Source: Takakia lepidozioides (Eukaryota > Streptophyta > Takakiopsida > Takakiales > Takakiaceae). Taken from it: a stretch of 60,000 bases of DNA. This document shows, one piece after another, positions 36,401 to 47,152 of the stretch. The notes under the pieces are model-generated. The model saw only the letters and a list, made by a program, of their open reading frames with translations. It did no database searches and had not been told where the DNA came from. The stretch spans positions 31,514,042 to 31,574,041 of the forward strand of contig CM060734.1 in the NCBI GenBank assembly GCA_030704615.1, written 5' to 3'. The position numbers and the translations under genes are program-made. The stretch's first letter is position 1. Each line of letters begins with the position of its first letter.

Positions 36401-36468
36401 CTTCCTTGAGAAAACGGTCTCCTTCCTCTGCCTCTCCCCAGAGCACCACTTGGTCCCCCGCCAGGCAT
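24403..36468 (-). CDS. DExH-box RNA helicase, plant DExH3/DExH5 type, 17 exons, with premature stop
   Basis: Exons (minus): 36468-36259, 35416-35259, 34613-34508, 34038-33811, 33511-33416, 33178-32903, 30247-30044, 29518-29366, 28720-28628, 28212-27998, 27443-27284, 26914-26888, about 26818-26578, 25971-25779, 25652-25469, 25166-24798, 24633-24403. Phases agree, giving about 1047 residues, close to the family norm. The N-terminus is Arg/Gly-rich. Motifs: [10 protein letters not shown] (about 272), II DEIH (373), III SAT (405), [11 protein letters not shown] (586), [10 protein letters not shown] (633); then HA2 and OB-fold regions ([25 protein letters not shown]). This family unwinds RNA and RNA-DNA structures using ATP. 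Codon 308 is TGA (33053-33055) within CTQPR-stop-ISAMSVA, where relatives have Arg. The 3' splice site before 26818 lacks AG. The gene may therefore be a pseudogene, or the assembly may carry errors. Confidence 0.9.
28420..28525 (-). mobile_element. LINE family A 3'-end remnant in a helicase intron
   Basis: The plus strand reads GAAATGAAATGGTACTTCAT followed by AATATCCGCA and later GCCATGGGACAAAG, matching the 3' UTR and ATTTC-type tail (reverse complement) of the intron 6 LINE copies. Confidence 0.6.
30580..32460 (-). mobile_element. Head-to-tail stack of 5'-truncated LINEs in helicase intron 6
   Basis: At least four copies in one orientation (starts of tails near 30658, 30885, 31115 and 31671, plus tail-only remnants near 30590, 31404 and 31449). 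On the minus strand each ends with coding for a [19 protein letters not shown]-type C-terminus, then a 3' UTR containing TTTGTCCCATAAGCTCTATG and GCGGACGTTATAAAGTACC, then a run of ATTTC pentamers. The longest (about 31671-32460) also carries the zinc knuckle ([18 protein letters not shown]) and upstream [13 protein letters not shown]. The intron is 2655 bp, far longer than its neighbours, because of this stack. Confidence 0.85.
33053..33055 (-). other. In-frame TGA in the helicase exon 6
   Basis: The exon is open on both sides in the same frame and similarity continues directly after the stop. The expected residue is the second Arg of the QPRR motif, so CGA to TGA (a CpG-type transition) is the simplest cause. 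Confidence 0.85.
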
Positions 36469-37136
36469 TGCTACGCTTGTCCGAGCTTCTAAACTCGAAG
36501 AGATCGATTCCAAAATCAGAAGGGACAGCCACACTTCAGATAACCGGGAGGCTTCCCTAAAATTTATTCAAGGTGGCTCCGGGCAGCCCTGGACGATAGA
36601 AGTAGCCAATCCGGCGATGCGCCAGCAAATTCGAGTTGGTCACAGGCAACTAAGACATCCGTGCATGTCTTTTGCGAGAACGTTCAAGCTCTTCCGATTG
36701 CAGGCCAGGCTGTGAGAGCGAGACTGCCCTGAAGAGATCATCTGGCAGATACAATGCATAAACAGCAACCTCAAAAACAGAAAACAAACCAAACGACGGA
36801 GGGTTATACGAGGTGTTAGCGCTAACCGAGTTCAGTCAGCATCCCCTCAGAAGCGGTAACGTTGTAGCACCTCTCAAATCTCGCGCTTTACAATCTTCTT
36901 CTTCCCCGTCGTGGACAATGTAGTTACACCATTGGCGATTGCAACTGGATAAGAATGTGGATTTGAACTCCGAACCACGGGCTGTAGTATTCCGGATTTA
37001 GGAAGCAAAGGCGCATGAGGGTCGAGTGTGTTTAGGCTTCAATTCATTGCCAGCAATCCAGAGAGCACGATTGATGTGTTTGTGTTTTGTTGGCAGGGAA
37101 TTGGCAGTGTTTGTTTGGAAGGTGTGAGTGCAAGGG
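36469..37136. promoter_or_regulatory. Divergent intergenic region between helicase and EF-hand genes
   Basis: The two start codons face away from each other with 668 bp between, so both promoters must lie here or overlap. A perfect 12-bp palindrome GTTAGCGCTAAC lies at 36815-36826. No clear TATA box is seen close to either ATG. Confidence 0.55.
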
Positions 37137-40100
37137 ATGGACAGCCGCGAAATGGAAGCAGAGGATGGAGGAGCTGAGATGCTCACTGAGTATGAGAAAC
37201 AGCGACAGAAGAGGATACAAGAAAACAATGCTGTGCTTGCGGCTCTCCAACTTCCGGCTATGGGATCATCCTTAGAAAAACCTGCAAAAAAGCAGCGTAT
37301 CAATCAGCCAAAAACCTCTGGAAGAGGCCCACGGAGACGGTCAGAGCGACTAGGAACTCAGAAAAGGTGAATCTGCCATTGCCGTGTGGACTGTTGACGT
37401 ACAGGTGTAGATCATGAGTTGTTTCAGTTGCGAAGTGATTCTCGCGGACATGGCTTTCTTTGTGGGAGTTTTCAGCTTCGTTATCGAAATTGAAAGAAGG
37501 AACCGTGTAACTGAGTGGCCCTTCCGATGTCAAAAGCGGTGCCGAGTATTTCTTGTGGAAGAATCTGGCATTCTTGCATGTAGAGCAGGCAACTCTAGAC
37601 TTGTTTATCATTGCTAATTACACGTTATTTCCGAGACCTGCAGTTTTCCACAACACTTGGAGATGGTGACTGTAGAATGTGATCAGCGACACGAAATTCC
37701 TGTTAAATCTGACATTGTCTTGTGGACACGATTCAACAACGTGCAGCTATGCTGAGAACGCCAGCAGCAGCTCAGACCAGTCGTCAGACTCCGATTGTCC
37801 GAGTTCTCCTGCATCCAGAAAACCTAGAGACTATACTTCTGGCAAAAATAAAGACAAAGAGTATGAACCTGGTGATGATGATGACGACCAGTCCGAGTCA
37901 GATGATGAGCTGGATGAAGATACTTTGGAGGTTAGTTACCAACTTGGAACAACAGTGTTAATATGGGCATTTGAATAAAATGTGGCCTCTAATGTTGAGA
38001 ACCCTCTCTGAAAGAATGGATGTTATAGAGGTCTGAGAAAAGTACAGTACCACTTGGTATCCCAGTCAGTGAGGCTCTTCGGAAAATGAAGTTGGGGTTG
38101 GGAACAGGAGGTGTGTGGTTGTGGACGGAACTTGTCAATAAGACACATGACTTCAGGGCATTTGTGGAATTTGTGGAAGTAGTTCATCACAAGACCAGTC
38201 TGGTGGAGCAATTAAGGTTGGAGATTTGGGACAGGATTATCCTTTCTTGATTGAAACTCATTAAACTTAATTTCATTTTTTGCAGGATAAGTCTCAAAAG
38301 ACACCTTCTGTGCCAGTTGATATATCCATGGATGATGAAGAGCTTGCTCTTCAGCAGGTAACACTCTGCTTCATCCCCAAATGTGATTTTGTAACACCAG
38401 CATCGCATTGTGATTTGAGAATCCTAAGTTGTCTTTCAGCTGCTACATTGATGCCATTTCACAGGCTTTATTGAGGGCACATTTGTGAAGTCTAGGTCAC
38501 CAGGCTCATCTTTGTCATTGAAATGCTTGTCCCTCCCTAAATGCAACCAGGGTTAACTCAATCCAAGGAGCAAACCTTGTGGCTAGTCCTCCACATTAAA
38601 GAAGAACCGATTATGCAGCCTGCTGTGTGTCCTATAGGGGAATGGTACTTTCCTTGTTGCATTGCAGCGTAGGATTTCCATTGTATGGCCCATTTTTGTT
38701 GCATGCTGAGGTTTGAATTATGTGGGTGACTGGCAGGCTCTAGCGCTTTCCATGGAATGTTTGTTGGAAGATGCAGCTGCAAACAAAAGAGATTTCCCCA
38801 GTAATAATTTATATGGAAGGCGATCGAAGAAATGGGTCAAGCTTTCTGAATTAGCCAATGCCAGTGAAAGGAATCCACAAGCACCATCATCATCTGCTCA
38901 TACTGATGGTGATCGCTTACCAAGATGGAGGAAGCAGAAGGTAGGGAAGGATCACTAAAAATTGACTTGGTTAACAAACTCAAGTGTGTAATAGAATTGG
39001 ATAGCTTCACTTATTGTGAATTATTGGGGGCTTCACAAAGCAGTGATCCATCTGCCCTGAATGTCATGAGTTGACAAGCATTTGTGTCCTTTTGTGCCAC
39101 TCCTGGTAACACAGGTTTATAAAGTCCATGGCTTGAGAGTCTGATGGAAGCAGTGTGTCTTCATGAACGCCTTTGAATGCTGAATATTCAACGATTCTTT
39201 GCAGGGCCAGAAAGACAAACTGCAGTTTACAGAAGGCGAGATTGATAACTTCTTTGTTCTGTTTGACGGTGAGTTCATCAACTTAAGGAGTTTGAATTTG
39301 TAGCTGCCTTCAGATACATGAATGTCTTTGTAATGGCTGTATAATGAGAGGTCTGTGAGCACAGTCCTGCCAGAGGGACTTTACTTCATTTAGGGGCTCT
39401 CAAAGTATAGACACCTACCTTTTGGCCATAGATGGAGAGAGCCTGTAAATTCTAAACGCTGGGAATAATTGGACAAGTTCATGAGGGAGATACAACTTCC
39501 TGGTCTAGGGTGTAGGCTTAGAGGGACACGAAGCTGTTTGTGGACTTACTTCTAGATCTCAACAGGCATATTGGATGGTGGTTGGCAGAGAGAAGAACAG
39601 GGCAGCTGTCGGCAGCAGATTTAGAGCATTTGGCAACTGCACATGATTTTACATGGAGCAAGGACGAGTTGGGTGACATGATTCACTTCTTTGATAGCAA
39701 CCATGATGGCCTGGTCAGACTACTCCCATGCTGCACATGTTGACTTGAAAGTATCCACTTCAATGCACTATAGTTTCTCATTCGTTCTCTAACACAGAAA
39801 CACCCGATTTCCATGAAATGTAACCTTCTCGTCTGAGAGACCAAGCTCACAGAAGGGATGGGCTCCCATGGAGCTGCACCACTTGCTATGTACTTGTCAT
39901 CCAATTTGGAGGGACGACACCGTGTGTTCAATGCTATTAGGCTACTGAATCTATGTGAGGGCAGGGGAAGATACTCACGAGTACATTCACATTCTCATAC
40001 CCATAAAAAGTGTGAGAAGTCTTGGCGAGTAGTTTTAATTAGAACATAGTGGTCAGACCACATTGGTGAAGGATTTGCATACTGGCAACTAATTGGGACA

Positions 40101-40176
40101 GTGTGCTCCTGATCTGCAGCTCAATAGTTCAGATTTCCGACGCATGGCTGTGCGCTTCAACTTAGCCCGATCTTGA
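37137..40176 (+). CDS. EF-hand protein with acidic/basic nuclear-type N-terminal half, seven exons
   Basis: Exons: 37137-37366, 37747-37930, 38286-38357, 38737-38940, 39205-39268, 39589-39713, 40120-40176. All borders are GT-AG with matching phases, giving 311 residues. The N-terminus has LTEYEKQRQKRIQENNAVLA, a motif seen at the start of several plant nuclear proteins, then basic KKQR and RRRSERLG clusters. Next come a Ser-rich segment and a run of acidic residues (EPGDDDDDQSESDDELDED). The last 90 residues form a paired EF-hand fold: a degenerate first loop (FDERRTGQLSAADL) and a better second loop (FDSNHDGLLNSSDF) spanning the last intron. A Ca2+-sensing nuclear or chromatin-linked role is inferred only from composition. 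I do not know a named orthologue. Confidence 0.82.
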
Positions 40177-40916
40177 TGGGTGCCACACAGTTCATTGCTT
40201 GGAGGGTACAAATTCTCCCATTATCCAGTTTCTTATGGTCAGCTTTAGGCCATGAGTAACCTTTAGGAGTGTTTGAGGAGCACATCGCGGATGTTCACAT
40301 ACAGCGTTAAATGTTAGACTGTCTTTATTGTTAGGAAAAATTGACCCCCTTTTAAATTACAAAGACAATTGAGTGTAAGTGTTAACATGTTAACTGTTAC
40401 TGGTCTTTAACTAAATTGTCTGCAGTACATGGTAATGACACCAACCATACTGTGTATTTAGAAACCAGTTTACGATTTAGGGTTAGGTGAAGCACTCCCT
40501 ACCATGTATGTGCTCAAATATGTACAGATGATGATGTCATGAAATTGAGTAACATCCATGTAAAAAGAGATGTATTGCAAAGCAGGAACAGTGCTGTTAG
40601 ACATAGACCAATGCTCATTTCTCAACTGTTGCTGCGTCCCAATGGCATAGACCAATGCTCAGTTCTCAACTATTGCTGCGTCCCAATGGATGTGAGTTCG
40701 GATAGTGAAGCTGAATAATATTATATAAGTTAGCTTTCAATGTTAAGCCTTCTAACTGTTCGCAGGATATTATCCCTTGGCTGGTCATATAGGTAGTGCC
40801 CTCCGAATTATGAATTTTGCAACCTGTATTGAGTGGCATACTGCATTTGTACTAGGTTTTTTGAATATATTTTCTTCCCTTCGAAAACCAAACACTCATA
40901 TGTAAGTGACACGAAT
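40177..40916. other. Downstream flank with a 44-bp tandem duplication
   Basis: No gene seen. The only clear structure is a direct duplication, 40602-40645 and 40646-40689 (starting CATAGACCAATGCTCA, ending GCGTCCCAATGG), differing at a few bases. Confidence 0.7.
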
Positions 40917-40995
40917 ATGTATATATATGGCGTCAAGCAAAGTTAGCGTAGCTAAGAGCCTCTTCCCCTTGCGGGTACTACCTTGGGCTCTATCT
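40917..40995 (-). mobile_element. Short retroelement 3' end related to 21430-21535
   Basis: On the minus strand: AGATAGAGCCCAAGGTAGTA, then CGCAAGGGGAAGAGGCTCTT, then a TA-rich tail. It aligns with the 3' end of the split retroelement downstream of the CACTA insertion. It could be a strongly 5'-truncated copy or a SINE that shares the LINE tail. Confidence 0.65.
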
Positions 40996-42007
40996 TTCAG
41001 GCAATACTCAAAACCTTCTTGGCAACACTGATGAGTCATTATTGTCATGGTTCATTGAAGATGTTGGAGTAAGAAGCCAGATTTACTTATTTATTTAGTT
41101 ATGTTCATTTACCACTCAGTTATCTTCCTTCATTTGGCTAAACTGGTACAGAGGATGTCCTTTCGGCTAAACTCTTGGTGGTTGTCGAACTGACCGGCGC
41201 TCCAACTTAGTGTTGAACATGGAAGGAGATGGTTGTTGCCTTGAAGGATGCCATGCCTTTTGGTTCTTGTTTACACCTGAAGAATTGTGGTTGAATGTAA
41301 GTGAATCAGATTTAAAGTGACTCCGATAGGTCTGCAGCAAACAATGATCTCTTGGTGGCCAAGCAGATACTAGATATGACCAAGGATATACTCATTGGGA
41401 GAGGAAAGTGTAGTTGAATAGATCTAGGCAGATCATAAGTAGAGAATGATGTAGAGAACAGTAGCATCCAGTAATAGACGATGCATGACAATGTCGGATC
41501 ATGCTTTGGTGACCTTGTCCACTGACGTAGATGTATGATCATAGGATCAACCCTCTGTTATAGAACTACAGATTGTTAGGATCCCATAAAGAGAGAGAGA
41601 GAGGTTCATATGATCTTCACTTGGGATCGTTTGTGCTCTACCACCCAATCCACTGCATAGGTTCTGATTTATGCATGGTTAGAGTACTGACCTAAATGGG
41701 AGGCTAGGTGGTATGTCAACATGCAAGAGTGGTATAAATATTTGGAAGCTCGGGCACTTTGGTGGGAAGGACTCAAATATCAATTTGAAGGGGGAAGCTT
41801 AAGTGAATGGTGAAAAAGCCTTGTTTGTGAGCAGGATTACAAGGGATTTCCAAGGCCGGCACCTCAAAGATCTTAAGGTCACCAAGAATGTCAAGCAAAC
41901 AACAACATATACGTATATGTGAATTTGAGAGTACGGGGTTGGTTCGATCTTATTTGTTGATATCCTGTTTGACACTGCAAAATTTTTAGCAGGGTGGTTC
42001 AGAGAGG
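40996..42007. other. ZIP gene upstream region
   Basis: No supported gene. An acceptor-like TTTTTAGCAG ends at 41992, 15 bp before the ZIP ATG, so a 5' leader exon or signal-peptide exon may lie in this stretch. I could not identify it. Confidence 0.4.
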
Positions 42008-43234
42008 ATGACAGATTGTAAAGCTGCATTCCTGGAGTGCCGAGATAAGAGAACAGCGTTGCATTTGAAAGGGGGTGGAATTGCATTGATTCTTGTAGCA
42101 AGTGCCCTCGGTGTGGCTCTACCCTTGTTGGGTCGCCGCCTCCAATATTTGAAGACCGATGGGAACACTTTCTTCATCTCTAAAGCGTTTGCAGCTGGTG
42201 TCATTCTGGCCACTGGATTTGTGCACATGCTACCAGATGCTACAGAATCCTTGACTAGTACCTGCTTGCCTAAATTCCCATGGTCGAAGTTCCCATTTTC
42301 CGGGTTTGTGGCCATGATGGCAGCTCTGGGGACCTTAGTGATCGACTTTGTGGCGACTGAGTTCTATGAGAGGCAACACGATCATGGAGGCGACCTGGAA
42401 AAAGGGGGTTCCCTCCCAGCTCATGCAGAAATTTTGTACCGATCATTTAGTGGATGTGGGATGTACTCACGAAACCGTATTTTGGGTCGAATCTCCTCTG
42501 GAGCAGAAAGATACAAGGCGGTGACATCCGAAACTCTGGTCTCTGATCAAGTGGACAAGGAGAAGGGACCAGAAGGGGTTGAGGATGCGGGTGGACGTGT
42601 ACACATAGTCGGCATGCGTGCCCACGCTGCATCCCACAGTCATAGTCACGCTGAAGGTCACCACCAGTGTGCGAATGTGACTCACGACCATGCGCTAGGG
42701 CATGTGGGTCATACTCACGACGTTGGTAGATCGGATGATGAAGGTTTGGCACACATTAGACATGTTGTGATTGCGCAAGTGTTGGAGTTGGGAATAGTGG
42801 CTCACTCAGTGATCATCGGGATATCACTTGGAGTGTCTGGCAGCCCGTGCACCATAAGACCCCTCCTGGCTGCCCTCACATTTCATCAGTTTTTTGAAGG
42901 TTTTGCCCTTGGTGGCTGCATTTCCCAGGCAGGTTTCAATTGCCTGCCTTCGACAGTCATGGCGTGTTGTTTTGCAATCACCACTCCGACAGGGATTGCC
43001 ATTGGAATAGGAATTGAGTCAAGCTACAAGGAGGATAGTCCAAGAGCAATGGTGGTGGAAGGCATATTTGATTCCATATCTGCAGGCATCCTCGTGTACA
43101 TGGCACTGGTGGATCTAATTGCAGCTGATTTTTTAAGCAAGCGCATGCGCTGCAATCGGCAGCTGCAGGTCTGGTCCTACTTGTCTCTCTTCTTGGGAGC
43201 GTTTGCCATGTCGGCTCTTGCTATTTGGGCATGA
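42008..43234 (+). CDS. ZIP-family Zn/Fe transporter, single exon as read
   Basis: 408 residues. TM1 about 25-42 ([18 protein letters not shown]), TM2 about 57-75 ([18 protein letters not shown]), TM3 about 98-116. A His-rich cytosolic loop follows at 205-238 ([11 protein letters not shown] and [13 protein letters not shown]). TM4 carries the signature [12 protein letters not shown] (266-277) and TM5 [11 protein letters not shown] (293-303), whose His and Glu form the metal site. Three more helices follow to the C-terminus, with IWA at the end as in plant IRT/ZIP proteins. The family carries Zn2+, Fe2+ or related divalent metals into the cytosol. Many relatives have an N-terminal signal peptide, which is missing here; the acceptor-like site just upstream suggests an unseen first exon. 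The loop is longer than usual for the family. Confidence 0.9.
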   Translation: MTDCKAAFLECRDKRTALHLKGGGIALILVASALGVALPLLGRRLQYLKTDGNTFFISKAFAAGVILATGFVHMLPDATESLTSTCLPKFPWSKFPFSGFVAMMAALGTLVIDFVATEFYERQHDHGGDLEKGGSLPAHAEILYRSFSGCGMYSRNRILGRISSGAERYKAVTSETLVSDQVDKEKGPEGVEDAGGRVHIVGMRAHAASHSHSHAEGHHQCANVTHDHALGHVGHTHDVGRSDDEGLAHIRHVVIAQVLELGIVAHSVIIGISLGVSGSPCTIRPLLAALTFHQFFEGFALGGCISQAGFNCLPSTVMACCFAITTPTGIAIGIGIESSYKEDSPRAMVVEGIFDSISAGILVYMALVDLIAADFLSKRMRCNRQLQVWSYLSLFLGAFAMSALAIWA

Positions 43235-43920
43235 GTTTGTTTACCCAGGGCCCAAACCACCAGTTTTGTAGAAAAGATCAGTAAAGTGTTGTTGACACAT
43301 CCTTACATGCTGGTCATGTTCAAGTTGTAGACCTGGAGCATGACCCCTCTCATATATTAAGGTTAATTGTGGTGAGTATAAAGGAGAACTCTTTGTGAGA
43401 GAGATGGGTATTGTGATTGGGTGTGTCTGCCAGAGAGAAGGCAGAGAGAAGTAGAGAGTGTGAAATAGTGATCTCTGCAAACAACACTTTGTAAAACCAA
43501 CAACAGCCAAAATTGTTTCCCTAGCCACCGAGTCAGTATGCTCAGTTCACCGCCATGAGGATGTCGATGGTGCTCTTCAAGGGCAGTGTACTGGAATATG
43601 CTATTTAGAGGCAAGGAACTATGGCATATGCATTTTTCTTTTTATTTATTTTTTATCACTTTTTCCTTAAAGAGAAAGGGGAGCAAGCCCTCATTCATTC
43701 ATTTTTCAAAGGGAATTTATCTTATATAAACATACATCAAAAATTACATCCAACCGTAAACATCCACAATTTGTATAATGTACCCTCTATATGTGTTATG
43801 GCTTGGGAGTAGCAAATGCCTCATGGCCTTGGGTCTTGGACGTTATTTTCTAAGACTTCTATTAATATGATTTAAAGGGCCTCCGTCCCCTTTCGTAAAA
43901 AAAGAAAAGAAAAACCAACA
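43235..43920. other. ZIP 3' flank
   Basis: No gene seen. The stretch contains AT-rich sequence and, near 43875-43915, a run ending in A-rich repeats just before the SINE, which may be the insertion target or an older retroelement tail. Confidence 0.4.
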
Positions 43921-44150
43921 GTCAGTAGCTCAGTTGGTTAGTGCACTGAGTGCCACCCAGATAATTCTGGGGTCAAATCCTGCTACTTGACGGGTGTAGT
44001 ATGCGCTTCTCCCCATTCCTTGGGCAGTGTCCCATTCCTCAACCTCCATGGCACGCTTACTATGAAAGAGGTTATTTTCTCCTCTCACTATCAAGGGGCC
44101 TGATTTGTGAGCTGTCGCTCCCAGGTGTTCCTTATTAAAAAATAAAAATG
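43921..44150 (+). mobile_element. tRNA-derived SINE (family A, copy 2)
   Basis: Begins GTCAGTAGCTCAGTTGGTTA, a good A box (TAGCTCAGTTGG), followed by B box GGGTCAAATCC at a tRNA-like distance. The body matches the interrupted copy at 1-1076 through GGGGCCTGATTTGTGAGC, and it ends in an A-rich tail (AAAAAATAAAAAT). There is no intact anticodon arm or acceptor stem, so it is not a tRNA gene. Flanking duplication is unclear because both flanks are A-rich. Confidence 0.82.
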
Positions 44151-45328
44151 GGGAATTTATATAGAAAGAATAAAACACTTAAAAATGTCAAACATACGTA
44201 GAGTTTCCAATTGAAAATAACATATAAACCAAAATCAAATCTTGTGTTGTCTAGACTCTAACATATATGTCATAATCATTCAAAACAGAATAAGTAGTGG
44301 ATGTCACTAGAATATCCGTAATCAGCCCAATTCCATCAGCCATCAGTTGGATTTTCATCAGTACTGAAGCTCCAACAAATTAGATGATGTTTTCTATCTG
44401 CCCAAAGAAGTTGCCCAGAAATATGAGGAAATCACGTCAAGAGAGATGGCCAAAACAACCATTGACAATAGCATCCTTAGGGCCAGGCTGCACCTCGGGG
44501 GTTAAGGAGCCGAAGTAGTGAGGTAACAGGCACTTTGGATCGTCGGATTTATAGGAAAATGGGTAGTACTGCTTGACCCCTAACCTGCTTAACCTGACGC
44601 CGCACTTACCAAGTATAGAACCGGTTCAAAAAGCGATTTCAGCACTTGCGCATTCATCCATCGCACACAATCTTGCTTGGGAACGTCCTATGGAACAACT
44701 CGTGTCACATGAGGGGAATAGACAAAATGGCACCGCAACGTTGCCGTGACTGCATGCCAAAGCTACACCCGCTGGATTCCAGGTCAGAAATCCCCCACAG
44801 GTACAGCTCAATTTCGCAAGGGCTCAAGATTTCCTTCAGCTTCATCATTCCTCGTATGTGTCAGAAATCCCCCGCTCAATTTCGCAAGGGCTCCGAATTC
44901 CCTTCAGCGCTTCATCATTCCTCGTATGTGAATTCACAATTTGTGAGCAGACATGGACCAGACACTTCGCGAATGCGATTTCGGGTGAGATGCAATAATT
45001 GCTCTTCTGTCTTGGTACATCTTTGTATTCCGCACAAGCTTTAGCTATTGTCATGATAGAGGTTGCGGGTTGAGGCTCAAATAGTGTTGTAATTGTAGCA
45101 AGTGGGTGGACAGGCCTCAAGATTTTTGGCATGGCTATAAATTATTATGTTTCGGCTATTACTCCCACTCAAAGGCAGACAAGAATCTCTTTCTTCAAAT
45201 GAAAATGGGTAAGCCTCCAAACACTACCAATCACGCCACTATTCAATAGTCACCCCCCACCAAATAGGATTTTTTTAGGTTCAGATACAACATCTACTTC
45301 AACTGCAACATGCCCCTCTGATTGTGAA
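44151..45328. repeat. Intergenic stretch with a 70-77-bp tandem duplication
   Basis: Units 44784-44860 and 44861-44930 both start TCAGAAATCCCCC and end CATCATTCCTCGTATGTG. The rest of the stretch shows no gene or domain. Confidence 0.65.
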
Positions 45329-45736
45329 ATGTGCCTGTTGTTACAGACCGTAGCACGAGAATACATTGCCCGATCGACAGATGGGCGCAGACAAAGTGTC
45401 TATGCGGCACTGAATTCAATTCTGCCCCTCATTGAAATGTACCTCCTATGTACGAGCTCAATGAGGACTGCAGTGATCTCAGGCAAGACTTCAAGAGGCT
45501 TCACATCCCCAACCTATGCCTTAGTGGATAACAATGAGCACCATAATTATTCACAGTTTGAAAACTTTTGCAAGGCCATTGCTAATCATTACGACAATGT
45601 AGCAGAATTGAGCACTCACGAGAATGGTCGGATTTTACTGCAGTTGATACAGACCCGGAGAAGTCACTTCCAAAAATTTCCAACCGACGGGCAAAAAAAT
45701 ATAGGGTGCAATTTATTCAAAAAAGATAAAAATTAG
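45329..45736 (+). other. Unrecognised open reading frame, possible exon
   Basis: A 135-codon open stretch with protein-like composition (REYIARSTDGRRQSVYAAL, LIEMYLL, NYSQFENFCKAIANHYDNV) preceded by an acceptor-like GTTGTTACAG at 45338-45347. The last part turns into AT-rich, low-complexity sequence. I do not recognise it. It could be one exon of a decayed gene. Confidence 0.25.
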
Positions 45737-46439
45737 AAAATATTTAAAAATAATAAAGGGTACATTATATTATGATCGGGGAATTTAAATTAATATAAGG
45801 TCTAAAATAATGATTCATTTTTTAAAAACAAAATTACTATAGGGTTGAGATAATACCTATGAAAAATTCCAAAAATATATACATGTTCTTAGGGGAAGGA
45901 TATAGATATTTGTATGTAGCTTACTGGTAAAACGGTGGCTAGGTAGGATTCAAAAAATGAGAAGGAAGGCAAGGAGCAGGTGGGGGATATCGCGATAGCC
46001 TATTCATCTACTAAATAGACCAACCACACCAGTATGGTGTTATTAAACTACTTCTCAAAATCTAGAGGACAATTTAAATTCAAATATGATCATACCAACA
46101 ACAAGTGAGTAGATGGAGACTCAATTATTAGTTCAGTCACTATGACTTTCGATAGAGCGCAAAACGTTTATACTTTGAATGTTGATGTTGCGAATGCTTT
46201 AAATGAATTTATTTCAACCAAATAATAAATTCATTTGTCTTGTAAAAAAAAAAAAAATTATGTATTATTAATATAGGGTGTCTAATATTTGTTTGAAACA
46301 AAAAAATATAATTAAAATAGCATGCCAAAAATTCACCATATAACAAAATTATGTAATTATAGGGTACTAAAAAAATACCCAAAATAAAAGTAATACCCCC
46401 CTACAAAATACCCATTTATCTCACGTGCCCTAATACAAG

Positions 46440-47152
46440 TGATAGGGAGTGACTTCCCCGGGGATACACATGCTACACTTTGGTAGTGATCTTTCATCCA
46501 TGTCAAAATTTTGCTCTTCCTGTTGGACAAACATCCAGCAACTGCAATCATCTCGCATTCATCTTGGAGCTCCAGCACAAATACATTTCAAACCACTGCT
46601 TCTTGAAAACATTTTATCTGCCTTAGCTTTTCTCCCTACTTGTATCGAGTTTGCAGTCTTTCCAATTTCAAACATCAAGATGTTTGCAATTAGATCCGCA
46701 TGGGCAAAAAATGCAACCTCGAACGCCTCGTAAAGAAGGCTCCAGTCATTAGCTGTGAGTTTTCGAATGAGAGAGTGCAAGGAAACAAAATTGTATTGTA
46801 TATCAGGTCTGCCAGAATCCCACCATGTATTGAGAGCATGCTGAAGATATTCATACCCTTTTAGAAAAACTGAGAAGCGACAACTATGAAATTTGAGCAG
46901 TTCTTCACAATGACCCACCTGCCATACAAATTGGCATAGAACATCTGAGAGGAAGGAAATATATGAAGTCAGCATCCAAAATGAAATACAAGTAAACATT
47001 GCTTGCAGTGAAATCTGCGAAACCACTATTGAAAACATCAATAGAGTGATACTGCATGTTTCGATCCTTGACAATGTAGCTTTCATGGAAACTTCCTCCT
47101 GCCACCTCTCCTCGAAAAAGGGGGGAAAAAAGGTGTGTCCAGGGTTGTTCAT
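46440..47152 (-). pseudogene. Unrecognised minus-strand gene remnant
   Basis: A long open stretch (about 46920-46560) reads FVSLHSLIRKLTANDWSLLY, FEVAFFAHADLIANILMFEI and SSGLKCICAGAP. It then shifts frame into LELQDECEMIAVAGCLSNRK and KILTWMKDHYQSVACVSPG (46578-46440). Both halves look like continuous helical protein, so a single-base frameshift near 46560 is likely. No family is recognised. Confidence 0.35.

Noticed and set aside
41300-41560. Possible Ty1-copia polyprotein remnant
   Set aside because: Only vague word similarity; no RT, integrase or LTR could be supported.
42447-42752. Minus-strand ORF rich in His/Pro opposite the ZIP loop
   Set aside because: Antisense shadow of the His-rich codons of the transporter.
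43921-43990. Possible tRNA gene (A and B boxes)
   Set aside because: No acceptor-stem or anticodon-arm pairing; followed by a SINE body and A-rich tail and repeated at 1-1076.
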